64,000 bases of DNA from Siderastrea radians (GCA_964017195.1 OZ024892.1:14084071-14148070); one strand, 5' to 3'. Shown: positions 44,697 to 57,640, counted from the stretch's first letter. A program made the numbers and translations. The notes: a model not told the origin generated them from the letters alone.

Positions 44697-45048
44697 TAAA
44701 TTTACCAGTCAGTGCACCACGTCCTATACGCATTACAAGATGGGACAAACATAGTGGCATACTTTATGGAAGAAGTACAGTAGTACGACTGCTTAGACAA
44801 CAGGTTTTCAAGCCGATTACAAGAAAAATACATGAACGTTGATTGCTGCACAGCAACTGCCGAAAAGTTCGACATGTCTGCATGTCGAAAATGACGATAA
44901 GAAGTTTAAAATACACAAGGACAGCATAGGGCAAGTTTGTGCGAAAGGTGAGAAGAGTGCTACCTGGTTCTGGCAGAGCGAAAAGACGAAAATACGAAGC
45001 TTCGAGTGCACCATGTTGAATTTGAGAAGTGTCATGGACGAGACGTAA
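44697..45048 (+). pseudogene. Decayed copy of the cysteine-rich exon
   Basis: Aligns with 29196-29438 (shared DGTNIVAYFMEE and FDMSAC segments) but has a TAG after about 22 codons and a TGA where the CxxC motif is expected. After KKFK the frame continues differently from copy A, with HKDSIGQVCAKGEKSA and TKIRSFEC. Copy B may therefore preserve the original C-terminus and copy A a broken one. Confidence 0.6.
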
Positions 45049-46193
45049 ATTTTCTCGGTCATTTTCAATTTTCTCAGCGATCGCAGCGATCATATATGAA
45101 ATCGGTTAACGATCAAAGTCGCTGCAATCGCTCAACTTTTTTTGTCAATAGCGATAGTACGCGATACAGTGTATTTGCAAACCAGCCGGCTTCATGTCCG
45201 TCCGTAATGGTAAACTGACGAGTAATATATTTATGCATATTCTTTCCTAGAAATATGGACGTGTCGCTTACTTTTCAACGGAAACAAACCGTTCGTCATG
45301 ACCTTTGCAAATTAAAACACAGGAAGGCTTTACTTAAAAATGAATCCGATGTCTTTCCTGTTCAATACTGTCATGTTTTCGCGAGCTACCCAGGCATCAC
45401 GATTAAAACCTATAGGGCCGAATAAAGTCAATGTTTGGTAAAGCATACAAGTGGATCAAAATAAAAGCTCTCTTCCGGTTTCTCGGTGACCAAACAATGT
45501 GCACATGAATTACAAAAAAGTGCAGAATAAAATAATAACCTTTTTTTGCCCGGGCTTATAAGCAGTCTGGATATGGCCTTGTTTTACAGCTGGAGATAGG
45601 GCCGGGCACAAACGCAACCTTAAGCTTCAATTCACATTTTCTTCTATTCGGTTTCCTTGTCATTGTGCCGGCATAACTCCCTTTACTCTTGTATTATATT
45701 TCGTCGATTTTAACTGTTCCAAACCTGTGTGCTTGCCTTACTTAATTGTCTTTGTCAGACTCTACAACTAACTAAGAAATCTTGTACAGTTGTACTTGTA
45801 GCTCGATTGCGTTGCTCGGTAAAAAATTGAGGTCGGCTAATTGATTGGTGCCCTCGAGCTCTCTCGGCATCGACCTTGCTGTAATTCCTGGAAAGATCGG
45901 CCTGCTGTGGGCTGCTATAGCTTTCGTAACTACAACAGCCGCGCCTTACCTACCTAAATAAGGGAACATTGAAACAGTTCTACACGGGAACATGCATGAA
46001 GGGAAACGGTAATGAACTGAGAGACATCATGTCTACGTCTAAAAACGAATGGCGTTTCAGGCGTTTTGAGACTGCTGTCTCTTCATCAGATAAAGAGACA
46101 GCAGTCTTGACACGTCTGAGGATTTTTTCAAACATTTTCTCCTTCTAGCGCACAAACACTAAACAAAGTTACATCAAGAATATCTAGTCATAT

Positions 46194-46690
46194 CTACGTG
46201 TCCACTGATGTAAATGTGTTCATATCGAGTTCGTAGTTTATGCTTACACGCATGTCTAATTTCGCAGCTTGTTGGCCAGCTTGTTCATTGTTTTCCTTTC
46301 CACATCGCGGCTGGGAAATAATAGCAGGAGGAACGACAATAACCCCGGGCTGAACTTCCACAGGTGCAGAACTGAAGGCGGAGTCGCCTTTTTGCAGTTC
46401 ATGAGCACACAGTCCTACTGAGGTGACGGCACCTAGTTCCACGGCCGGTATGCCAATTCCAAGATCAAGAGGACTAGAATTTGCCGAAGCCCAACCAGTC
46501 AGGATCCCTCCAAACCGTATTGCTAACAATGATGCCGCACAAGCGCACCTTTTAGGCTTGTCCGATCCTCAAAGGGAGAACAACACCAACAGAAAACCAG
46601 TTGGGCAAAGATCGTTATATTTTCTTCACATTGTCCTTTTCTGCTTTTCCTTTCTTCTCTTGTATTCGTATTCTGTAACGAAGTGAAGCC
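46194..46690 (-). pseudogene. Frameshifted paralogue of the 141-residue ORF
   Basis: The Gly/Ala-rich C-terminal half matches 37990-38415 (ILTGWASANSS, ELGAVTSVGLCA, then PAIISQPR). The Arg/Glu-rich N-terminus near 46660 is cut by a stop and a frame change. Copy B reads through where copy A stops, adding about 35 residues. Confidence 0.65.
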
Positions 46691-47184
46691 GTCTCTTCTC
46701 CTAAGTTCATCTCGTCTAGCTATGGGCTTGCAGAGGAACTCTTATCTAAAAATTTTGTTCACTTGCGTTGTCTGTATATCTCCTCGTAATATGTGGAATG
46801 CTTTGGTTTTCATTTCCAAGAAGCCGCGTCAGATATCAATTGTGTTGGTTGTCATTCATTTGTATATCATAGATTGGTTTATTCTTGGAATCAAGACAAT
46901 GTCAAAGTTCAGTAAATAATATAACCTAAACTGAATAACATCTCGTATGTCTCTCGCCCTAGTCTACTCTGAGCCTAATAAGCTATCTTTGGCCTCCTTT
47001 TTATTTTTAAATCGAGGCCTGGTGCCTATCTTTTGATGAACAAATGAGTTTCGTTTACGTGTGAAGGTAAACTCATTTTCATATGAAAGGCTGTGCACAA
47101 GGCCTCGCTTTCAAAAAGAGGCTGAAGACGATTCGGAAAATGGCCTGTTGTTACCATTCTCCCTGCATGATAGCAAATTAAATA

Positions 47185-47346
47185 CCTAATTCAATAAAGG
47201 TTGCTTTGGGCATTGGGCAATCGCGCATTGGGAAGCTATTGTTTGGCGGTCACTCAAGCAAAGCATTCCATTGTGTTCCGTATGCCCAGATGCTCAACGC
47301 CCAATTGCCAATGACCAATTGCCAAATCAACCTTTTTTGAATTAGG
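47185..47346. mobile_element. Short MITE with TA duplication
   Basis: About 19-bp inverted ends start CCTAATTCAATAAAGG, with one mismatch between arms, and are flanked by TA on both sides. It sits at the edge of duplication copy B, where homology to copy A ends. Confidence 0.8.
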
Positions 47347-47542
47347 TATATACATTTAGAGGACTATATATTACTTAGAGGAGAGGATAAATTAATTTTG
47401 CATGCTTAACATGATTTCAACAAGGCAATCATGTAAAATGGCATTCGAGCCTTTTTCTTTCTTTTTTTAATGCTGTTTATACGTAGTAATGATTTTACCG
47501 TGTTTACACAGTCAAAGCCTGCCAAGCGTTCCTATCGTTAAA

Positions 47543-49862
47543 GGAGAAGGTCACTCCAGAAAGTGTATATTTTTTGTACTCACCAATAAAAAGACCACAC
47601 TGAGTTGAGTTACTGACCGTTGTTTGAGCTTCCATAGTGCATCCGATCCCAACGAAATTCCTCTCCAAAGAAGCAAAAAATTAATCATCGGGCGCCGCCA
47701 TTTTGGATAGCGCTTAGGAGCCTGGTCGCGTATTCATGACGTCAATTTGTCCAAATTGAAATTGGCGCGAAGTTTAAACGCAGCTGGCCAATTTCAAGTG
47801 CATAGCTTTGCGGCTGCTCTCATTTCTTTTTCGCGGTGTCGTTTTGAACTGAAAAGGGAGCTTAAGCAACCACGACGGCAACGCCAAGGAAAACGTCACT
47901 TCCAAATATTTCAAACTTGTTCGCGATAGTTTCAACTAGTTCAATCTGTCTAATGTAGCCGAACAATCCTGGAACTGACTCTATAAGGACGGCGTTACAG
48001 TTCAGGTAGAAAAAAGAAAATTCATTGTCGTGTGTTGACGTTCTACATAAAACTTTGAATTTGGTCATTTTACGTTGTTGTTTTGCACCGCACGTGCAGA
48101 GTCATTGTTTTGCTAATTAAACCTTTTGTTTTGTGACGTTCTCATCAGCCGTCGCCGTCGTGTTTGCTTGCACAGTCCCATACTGTAACAATAGGCCAGT
48201 TCACACTAGGGACCAAAGTGCACTTGAAATGCACTTGAAAATGAAGTAGACTTGAGGTCTACTTTGAAAAGAAGAGACAATAGAACATGAAAAACATGAA
48301 AATTAGTTTTTGTATGAAAAGTCAAAAGTGTTCTAACTTGTTGCTTAAGAGCGGTTTGCTGTGAGAACCGACTAAGGGTATGTGTGCTTAAATCCTTTTT
48401 CGTGTATTTCCACCCAGTCAGCATGAATATGCTCTAAAAACGTAGACATTTTCCAGTTTTTCGGGAAAGCCAAATCGCTTCTCATGGCGAAGCTGGTCGA
48501 GCCACTGCTTTGCTAGGTCTGGATTTCACCTCTTTCCTTATCTTTCTCGGACACATTTTGCAGGCACAAACACCTAGTAGAATATATAATTTATTGCATT
48601 TAAGTACGGAGCCTATTAACATAATCCCCGAAAAAAAAAAGAGATGAAAAAAATTAGCATTTGAAGAGCGGTTTGCTGTAAGAACCGACTAAGGGTATGC
48701 AAGATAGAAAAATCCGATTTTCTCAAAATCTGCCAGAATAAAGGCTTTGGTGAACTAGTTCTAAAAATATAAGCTTCGGGTCGTTTAGATTTTTATTTAT
48801 TTTTTAGTGAATATTTTCGTATTTTACCCTTCGCGGCAGTCAAAATCAACGCCAAAATCGGGACTTTTCCGGAAGCTCCTGTTCAACTATTGAAAGCGTC
48901 CTAAAAAAGATTAACCCGGGGAGTTAAAAGATATTATTTCCTCTGTTTAACAGCAGTGTCAAAGTTTCATGAAAAGCCAACTTGAATTTTTTACGAAATT
49001 TTAAAATTTATACTCAACAACGGTCGTTACCGACAACCCAATTTAATAGGCTAAATTCAAGGCTCAAAAACGCACTCTGGTACATGGCTTTACACAACGA
49101 GACTATCACTCCGGGAAAGAACAATCACTTCAACTAAACATTGGCCGAAAAACATTTTGGGTCAAGTGAAACGGCAAATTTTGAGAGCGCTTTGAAAACA
49201 GGCCACTTGAGTGATATGAGCGACCCTTTGACCTTTCATGTCAACGGAAATCAACACACAGGAGCTCTTAAAATGTGACTTTCCTTCGCCAGAATACGAG
49301 TTTGCTTGTTTTTCTAGAATGTTTTCAAATAGAGGAAACTAGGATTTTGAATCTGGAGGCCTTTGTTCCCAATATTGAGCGATGTTGGGTAATTTAGAGA
49401 AGTATGTTATGAAATTGACCTACTCTGTTTATCACCGAATTAGACATTCAAAGTCTGTTTACAACGTGAATGCGGAATCAATAACGAAGTAAAAAACCGA
49501 TTCATGAAATGTTGAGGAAATAACTCTTACCTAAGTGAGCTTTTCCTGGCTGGAAACTGCAACTTTCATTGCAAAACACATAGCGAGATCGCCGAGCCAT
49601 GTTGCACGTGAGTTGTCAAATGTTTCTACAGTGCGGCCGCGGTTCCCTATCTTAACGATTAACCAGATTTTAGGCCCGCATAGCATGCAGTCGGAAACAA
49701 CACTATGGTGACGAACGCTTGTGCTTGACAGGAAAAAAAGTAGGGGGAAAAAGGAAAAAGAGAGCTTTATATTACATATATATAATTATTATTATATATA
49801 TATTGTTACGTTCAAACCGGTGACACGTACTACTTAGCAAGTTCTCCCAATGTTGGTGGCCT
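47543..49862 (+). repeat. Giant inverted repeat, left arm (2.3 kb)
   Basis: Matches the reverse complement of 52735-55025. The outer end is GGAGAAGGTCACTCCAGA, mirrored at 55008-55025, and the inner end is GTTCTCCCAA...GGTGGCC, mirrored near 52735. Long runs match throughout, except 47960-48365, which does not correspond to 54165-54600 in the other arm. No ORF with protein character was seen in the arm. A 35-bp segment (GAGCGGTTTGCTGT...) occurs twice in this arm (about 48349 and 48665) but once in the other. Confidence 0.9.
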
Positions 49863-49868
49863 ATTTAA

Positions 49869-50046
49869 ACAATAGAGTTCTTCTGTTGATGGCACTAACG
49901 TGTGATAGGTTGCCCGAGGAAATTTGATGTTCACAACAAATATTAGCCTAAGAACGTAGTTCGAGGGCTTATATGAAGTTTACACATCAAATTTCCCATG
50001 GAACCTGTCACATCTAGGGCCTGAGACAGAATCCCTCTATTGTTTT
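49869..50046. mobile_element. Foldback MITE inside the spacer
   Basis: Imperfect inverted arms of about 60 bp start AAACAATAGAG and end CTCTATTGTTT. Inner matches include GGAAATTTGATG with CATCAAATTTCC. It lies directly beside the left-arm junction. Confidence 0.75.
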
Positions 50047-51104
50047 TACCGTCCAACGCTAAATTTTGAGCGAAAATTACCAATATGCGTTGATAGGTGC
50101 CACTGAGGAGAGACAGTTTCGCGTCACGTGATCGACTTCGACCAAAGAGAGCACGCTAAAATTTAGCGTTGTAGTATAAAAGGTTAGAGTCTTGTTGAAC
50201 AAGTGACTGAAGCGCAGTAAACACACAAAATTCGTTCAATTCTGCACTCCAGAAGGCTCTTCAAACTCCCATTCTTAGTGAAACATTTTACCTTTTGGTA
50301 AATAAAACACATGAAAACACAGAAATCAGTGTCTTTCTCTAGTTTTCGATGAAACAGCAGCCACTTCCCTCGACTAGTTCCGCTACGGCAGAAGGTGCTG
50401 TAATTTGTGCCTTGCATGGGGTACATATGTGCACACGCCATAATACTCACAAGCAGTCTTTAGCACAGGTGTTCTCAGCCTTTTCTTGCTGCCTTTCCTA
50501 TGCCTGTCGCACAACTTGTAATAATTTTATACTTTAAAATTTAAGTGCTTCATCCGGTACTTTTCTACTGTTCTACTGTTCTTACCCCCTTTCCCCTACC
50601 CTTGGTTACATAGCTCAACCATGGACTTGGCCGCATTTTATCTCTTTGCTACGAAGTCTTTAATTAGAAGGTCTAATGTCCGCTAAGAAAGAAAGATATT
50701 GTACCTTGCGCCATGCGAGAAATACATCTGCCCAAGCCAAATTACTAAAAAACAGTCCTAAGCATGGGCATGCTTAGCGTTTTCACGCTGCCTTTCCTGA
50801 TGCAAGTTGCACAAGTTCAGGTCAGCGTTGTAAGCGATGGCGTGCTATAACTGTACAAGCTTGATCTAATACAATCTATCGGGTATAGAACTTTTGCTTC
50901 TCTAGCGCAGCACTATAACTTAAACGCTTACCACGAAGTAAAAGCCAATACACCTATCAGAGTAACGCAGGTTATAAATTATTCTTGAAAAGAACAACTT
51001 ATCCATCGTGCAGTGAGGAACTAGTACCTGGAGAAAAACCTGAACCTATCTGCTTTCTTAGCAACTCGAATATCTGTCAGGTTCTTGCCTGTACCCAGTT
51101 TGTT

Positions 51105-52080
51105 GAGCAAGGAGCGGGGAGGGGGAGCCGGGAGGAGAGGCAAAAAAAGGAAACGCTTGCCCGCAAACGCCACTTTAACACTCAAGGTTGGGTGAATTCA
51201 TAGCGTGACAGCTTGTCAATAAAGCAGCAAATAACAGATCACCGGATGTTACAAATTTACTTTCTACAAAATCGAAACATGCTCCACGTAAGTCAAACCC
51301 ACGAACTGCAGAAACGTCAAGACCCCGAAAGTTGGAAACTCAAAGGGGGCGCTTCAGGATTATATATAATTTGTCGTTGTAATTTCAAAGTTAATAAATT
51401 TGGAAATTTATCTCTGCTAGGAAAATCGGTTTTATTTCTTCGGGAACCTTTTCAAAGCGTCGGAAAGAAAGGATTCTTAAGGAGCAATTCTTGCTGATAT
51501 TTTTAGAGTGGTTAGAGTTGAAGTTGTTGAAAACTTGTAGCTATTTTCGGAACGTGTGTGCAATCTTTGTGCTCGCAAAATTAGGATTTAAGGGCGTTAT
51601 CCGAAGTTATTCGGCATGCGATACTATATCGAGTCTCCTGTTTCCCAAGCTCCGCCAAATCAGCGTATCAACTTGTCTAAACAGCTGCTCAAAACTCCAT
51701 CAGGCAAAAGTCCATGTAGAAAGAGAAAGCTTCCCGAAAGTCCCTGAGATTTGAAGGCACCGAATAGCCGTCTTCTAGAGTCAAACCTGAACATCCAAAT
51801 TTTCCAGCTGGAGAGAAACAGTTAGCTGTGTTGATGTGGGTCACGCTCAAATTAACTTACTTGATTTGATTGACGTTCGTTGGCGGACGGATTTTTCAAA
51901 ATCGTGGGCTTTTGCGGGCAAGCGTTTTCTTTCCTCCCTTCTCCTCCCCCCCCTTCTCCCACTTCTTTTGCGCTCGCCCCAATTTTTCGCGCGGTCAAAA
52001 AGCGAAAAATGCTTCGAACGTACGAAAAACCCAGTAGGCCTACGGAAACACTTGCTACGCAGGCTAGGGTTTCGATAGTG
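51105..52080. repeat. Inverted pair related to a common coral-type SINE/MITE sequence
   Basis: AAACGCTTGCCCGCAAA at about 51151-51167 is mirrored by TTTGCGGGCAAGCGTTT at 51911-51927. A pyrimidine-rich stretch and CTACGCAGGCTAG (about 52055-52067) follow. The bracketed 0.9 kb may be one insertion. Boundaries are approximate. Confidence 0.45.
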
Positions 52081-52734
52081 TCTACCTCTAGGTCACAAGC
52101 CCCTTTTTCTCTTCCTGGGTCACCGAAATCCATTCTGCAGACACCCGTCCAGATACCGGTATTGGCCTTCTTTAGAGTGCATTATGCTACACAGCAGTTC
52201 ATAGCACCCAGTGTACTCACGTCGCACGATGGCAGTGTCGATCGTGGGATTCTTGATCTCTTGAGTTTTATAGCAGAGCTCTCTTGTGATGTAGTCTCGG
52301 TGACATGGGCAGTTTTTGCTTTTGTTTTTATTTTGCGCTCTGGCAATACAGGTGGGCAAGGGTCTTAACATGGTTGCTGTGCTGAATGCAGTAAAATCTG
52401 TTTCCTACCGGTAAGCATGCTAGCTTGTTGGGAATCATTGTCCTGATGATATGTGGAGTATTCAGCATTTTTCCAGGGACAGGCAGAGGTACCGCTGCCC
52501 AAACGGGAGATATTAAGTGAGAAAATCTCTGTGATACCTGCAGATTGTACTGGATGAAGTACTTTTTTAAGTATAAAATTAAATTTTTTACAACTTTATC
52601 GCATATGACAACTCGAACCTGTGCGACATCCATAGGAAAGACAGCATGGAAACGCTGGTCTACAGCTGTGGCTGCTGTTATGTATAATCGAAGACGAGCA
52701 GTGAGAAAGACATTTGTGAAGCTCTAACCCTAAA

Positions 52735-55025
52735 GGCCACCGACAATTGGGAGAACTTGCTTAGTAGTACGTGTCACCGGTTTGAACGTAAAAAAATATA
52801 TATAATAATAAGTATATTATGTAATAAAAGCTCTCTTTTTCCTTCTTCCCCCTACTTTTTTTCCTATCAGGCACAAGTGTTCGTCACCATAGTGTTGTTT
52901 CCGACTGCATGCTACGCGGGCCTAAAATCTGGTTTAAAATTGTTAACATAGGGAACCTGGGCCGCACTGTAGAAACATTTGACAACTCACGTGCAACATG
53001 GCTTGGCGATCTCGCTATGTGTGTTGCAATGAAAGTTGCAGTTTCCAGCCAGGAAAAGCTCACTTAGGTAAGAGTTATTTCCTCAACATTTCATGAATCG
53101 GTTTTTTACTTCGTTATTGATTCCGCATTCACGTTGTAAACAGACTTTGAATGTCTAATTCGGTGATAAACAGAGTAGGTCAATTTCATAACATACTTCT
53201 TTAAATTGCCCAACATTGCTCAATATTGGGAACAAAGGCCTCCAAATTCAAAATCCTAGTTTCCTCTATTTGAAAACATTCTAGAAAAACAAGCAAACTC
53301 GTATTCTGGCGAAGGAAAGTCACATTTTAAGAGCTGCTGTGTGTTGATTTCCGTTGACATGAAAGGTCAAAGGGTTACTCATATCACTCAAGTAGCCTGT
53401 TTTCAAAGCGCTTTCAAAATTCGCCGTTTCACTTGTCCCAAAATGTTTTTCGGCCAATGATTAGTTGAAATGTTTAGTCTCGTTGTGTAAAGCCATGTAA
53501 CAGAGTGCGTTTTTGAGCCTTGAATTTAGCCTAAATTGGGTTGTCGGTAACGACCGTTGTTGAGTATAAATTTTAAAATTTCATAAAAAATTCAAGTTGG
53601 CTTTTCATGGAACTTTGTCTTTTAAGTCCCCGGGTTAATCTTTTTTAGGACGCTTTCAATAGTTGAACAGGAGCTTCCGGAAAAGTCCCGATTTTGGCGT
53701 TGATTTTGACTGCCGCGAAGGGCAAAATACGAAAATATTCACTAAAAAATAGATAAAAATTTAAACGACCCGAAGCTTATATTTTTAGAACTAGTTCACC
53801 AAAGCCTTTATTCTGGCAGATTTTGAGAAAATCGGATTTTTCTATCTTGCATGCCCTTAGTCGGTTCTTACAGCAAACCGCTCTTAAAATGTTAATTTTT
53901 TTCATCTCTTTTTTTTTTTCGGGGATTATGTTAATAGGCTCCGTACATAAATGCGATAAATTATGTATTCTACTAGGTGTTTGTGCCTGCAAAATGTGTC
54001 CGAGAAAGATAAGGAAAGAGGTGAAATCCAGACCTAGCAAAGCAGTGGCTCGACCAGCTTCGCCATGAGAAGCGATTTGGCTTTCCCGAAAAACTGGAAA
54101 ATGTCTACGTTTTTAGAGCATATTCATGCTGACTGGGTGGAAATACACGAAGAAGGATTTAAGCACACAAGAGAGAAGTCCTCGTATTCTGTGACGCAAG
54201 AAATACCTGCATATTTCACCGCAAGCAGTAAATTAAAATAAACACAGACAATTCAGATTAAGACCACAAACCTACTGCGGCTTATAAACAATGTACAAGT
54301 GAAAACAAATTTCTTTAATAAATACGACTCTTACTCGTTCGAAGTGTACCTTCTAGTTCTATCTTTGTTTTCCGACTCTGGCTGCTCTCGACAGCAAACG
54401 CAATCTCTCGGAGTCGGCATCACTTGGCATCTTTCACAACTGCACCAAAATGTATCTTCTAACCGTTCCCGGCTTCATCTCCACTTTCATCGTCCTCGAA
54501 ATTACTAGCACGTTCTGGTTCGAAACGGTTTGTCCGCAGCCATCGTATCGGAATACAAACAAACATCTTGGAACTGACAAGTTGGGCGGAATGACAGATT
54601 GAACGAGTTGAAACTATCGCGAACAAGTTTGAAATATTTGGAAGCCATTTTTTAAGTGACGTTTTCCTTGGCGTTGCCGTCGTGGTTGCTTAAGCTCCCT
54701 TTTCAGTTCAAAACGGCACCGCGAGAACGCGCCGCGAAAAAGAAACGAGAGTAGCCGCAAAGCTATGCATTTGAAATTGGCCAGCTACGTTTGAGCTTCG
54801 CGCCAATTTCAATTTGGACAAATTGACGTCACGAATTTGCGGTCAGGCTCCTAAGCGCTATCCAAAATGGCAGCGCCCGATGATGAATTCTTTGCTTCTT
54901 TGAAGAGGTATTTCACTGGGATCGGATGCACTATGGAAGCTCAAACAACGGTCAGTAACTGAACTCAGTGTGGTCTGTTTCTTGGTGAGTACAAAAAATA
55001 TACGGTTTCTGGAGTGACCTTCTCC
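52735..55025 (-). repeat. Giant inverted repeat, right arm (2.3 kb)
   Basis: Reverse complement of the left arm with scattered substitutions and indels; 54165-54600 has no counterpart there. The outer terminus is at 55025. No flanking target duplication is obvious. Confidence 0.9.
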
Positions 55026-55029
55026 AGGA

Positions 55030-55690
55030 CTAATGAATTCATTAAACATATTACAAGTTGCTAAAGGCCACAGGTTTTTAAAGGCGCCGGAAAGCAGAGG
55101 TGAAACAAGCGCTTCCTTTTAGCTGTCTGGAAAATGTCCGGATGTCAGGGAACAGTTAATCATACGCGTAATGACTGGAAGCAGTACATCGAGACAGGAA
55201 ACCACAAGCAATGTGGGTGCAGAAATTATTGTAAGGTAATTGTAAGGTAACCTATTGATGCGAAAAAATTTGGTTTTGACGTCAGCGTACGCGCGGAATT
55301 CCATTTCCCATCTCTCTTTTCCCACCTCCAGTAGACCTCCCGCCTCCTTTTTCCTGGTTTCCGCCCCCAACTTCCCGTTCTCCTTCAAAAAAGCTAAAGG
55401 TCGATTTAGTCAATGCGACTTTTGCTTGCGACCGTCGACTTGTAACGCACACTGCTTGCGTCATTGAAAAAATCGTAAACAACTCACACTACTTATCATT
55501 GTCTCTGGTTACTCTTGTCGTAAGGCTTTAAAACATGTTTCAAAACATTTATTTGCGACATTTTTTATGTCGCACGCGACAATCGCGAGGAAGTTGTAGC
55601 TTGGTTTTACAGGAAACAATTGGCGCCGCAGGCTGTTCGTCAGCATTGAGAGCTATTCGTGCACTCTGCTGATAGTTCGCCCTCGCTTTT
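55030..55690. other. Gene-free stretch
   Basis: A pyrimidine-rich run at 55300-55385 and no supportable gene. Confidence 0.35.
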
Positions 55691-55699
55691 TGACTCCGG

Positions 55700-56180
55700 A
55701 TCCTTTCCCTGTCGACGTCCTCGCTGCCAGGCGTGCAAGTGCATCACATTTCAGAACCAGTTCTACAGGGCCCCAAGAGTGCATATAACATCCGTGATCA
55801 CTTCACCTATAAGTCTGAGAATGTTGTAAGTAGTATCACGTGTCCCCGCTGCAACAACATATTTACATTGAGGAGACTGGGAGAACTGGGAGGTGGATGC
55901 AGGAACGTTTCAGCGAACGTCTGCAACCGATCAAATGACCTACCCGTAGCAGAACACCTCCACTCACCAAGTCACTCGCTAGATGGCATCATGGACTGTG
56001 GCTTGAAGCAGTGCACTGACAGTAACGCTCGTCGGAAACAGCATGAGATGAAACTAGCCTATAACTGAACTTGGCACGCCCAGGTCGAGCAGACTAAGCA
56101 TCAGGTTGCTTTTCTTTCTACTGTGTTTCACTCATGTATTTATGTACAAGTGCTTACTATTAGGTTTTCGTTTGGCATAG
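55700..56180 (+). pseudogene. Penelope-like GIY-YIG endonuclease relic
   Basis: The frame 55733-56068 has the pattern found at the C-terminus of Penelope-like elements: NIRDHFTYKSENVVSSITCPRCN (N-terminal cysteines of the domain), a decayed GIY-YIG core where the tyrosine and glycines are replaced, then DLPVAEHLHSPSHSLDG and RKQHEMKL. The catalytic core is not conserved. No RT lies directly upstream. It ends near 56068, with related sequence possibly to 56180. Confidence 0.62.
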
Positions 56181-57640
56181 CTTGCTCATTTTATTAACAA
56201 ATTTAAGAATTTTCTCCTTCGGTGTTTCTTTTGCGCGCATTCCACGCGCGTGTTGTTACAGTTGCGTATTCTTTTTTGTTTTGTATGGTGTAGCTCGCTT
56301 ATACTGTCACACTGAAGAAGGACTAAGGCTTCGGCTAAACGATCAAACGTTTTCGTCCAACATCGTGTTGAAAGAACGCGTTTTATTGTTTAGCCGCCTC
56401 TTTCAACTTTGCATATAGATGGGTTTCCATGGGCTTCCATTAGATCCAATATTTTCACCCAACATTTTGCCTTACGAACAAATGTTTCATCATTAAGCTG
56501 CCTCTCCAAAATGGCTTGCGCGATCAGGGGCCAGAAATGTAACCATTCAGAAACATGTCGTAATTTTCAGCAGTAATACGCAAAAAAGTTACGTGGGCTC
56601 ACTTTGTCTGATGTTTGGTCAAACATCCGTTTGGCCACCGAACGATTTATTAGACACTTTAAAGAGTTTTTTGAAACTTTTTTATACTTTAATTGTCCAC
56701 CAAGTGTCACGCATCATCTGAGCTGTCTCCCGTTCTAAATTAAATATTCCGTAGCATGTCTTATACAACAAACTTTAACCCTAAGGAATTTTTTTTACAA
56801 TGCAGCGATAAAATGTATGATATCGCCAAAAGAAGCCAGTCACAAAGATTTTTGACTTAAATAATCCGCTTTTCCCATGTTTCTCCAAAGGAAAGAGCTA
56901 AAACGGGAACTAAAGAAGACAATAAAAAATGGTCGTGTACGCGAACACTTGAGGTTACGCGTGCACTTTATTTTCCGCCTCGAATACAGGTGCTTCATTT
57001 CTCCTCATTTCTCGCTTTCAAAGACAAAAAAGAACTTTGGATGGAATGACTAGATAAACGTGTCGGGATCAAACATTGTATTATTTGTATCTTTTAGCAA
57101 CCTGTTTGTTAACTGATTTTCGTATCGATGGTATTAAGTAATTAAAGTTGTTGTCATAAAAACTTTGAATAAATTTATATCACTACAAACAAGCCTATCC
57201 TAGTCAAAACACAGTCCAAAGCTTTAGGCTTATCGTATTGTGTGAAATCATTTCGGTAGAACGGTGACATATTGCGACCCATTGTCTGTAGAGATAAAAA
57301 ATACAAAAGTTCGTGAAGCGAGTCTGAGATGACCTAAACGCAATAAATATCTGTCAAAATTCACAATACGCAACGGAGTGAAAAGGAAACGGGTGGCCTT
57401 TAATTAGTTCGACTTTTGCCTCCGACGAGGTGTTATAGCCTACAATTGATGTGATTCGCAAACAGAACTGCATCACTTTAAGTCCGTGGAATTATTAAGC
57501 GCATGAGATTTACGCTGTGTTTAGACTTAAGGATGTTGGAGATGTGTTTGACGCAGGAAGTGATGCGAGAGAAGATTGCGGATTTTCAAATTAAGTTACT
57601 TAGGCATTCAACGTATGACGAGGTCCAATGCGTTTGAACT
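56181..57640. other. Intergenic region upstream of the intact GPCR
   Basis: AT-rich, with no repeat boundary or second gene seen. The promoter of the downstream GPCR should lie here, but no TATA box could be assigned. A 196-codon ORF at 57647-58237 overlaps the receptor in another frame and is a shadow. Confidence 0.4.

Larger units (their letters stand above)
44640..47170 (+). repeat. Segmental duplication, copy B
   Basis: Collinear with about 29120-29420 plus 36552-38870, without the 7.1 kb that separates those two parts in copy A. It keeps the cysteine-rich exon (decayed), the CTCGAGCTCTCTCGGCAT block, the 141-residue ORF (decayed) and the foldback MITE. Numerous substitutions and indels show that it is not recent. 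Confidence 0.85.
49863..52734. other. Spacer of the giant inverted repeat
   Basis: 2.87 kb without a recognisable gene. A TATAAAAGG at 50174-50182 follows CACGTG (50106) and could be a promoter. Two direct copies of a GCTGCCTTTCCT-containing block lie at about 50470-50515 and 50770-50815. A 162-codon ORF (51880-52368) overlaps a repeat-like segment and is not convincing. Confidence 0.4.

Noticed and set aside
51880..52368. 162-codon ORF in the spacer of the giant inverted repeat
   Set aside because: It overlaps a SINE/MITE-like segment, its composition is low-complexity at the start, and no domain or splice context supports it.
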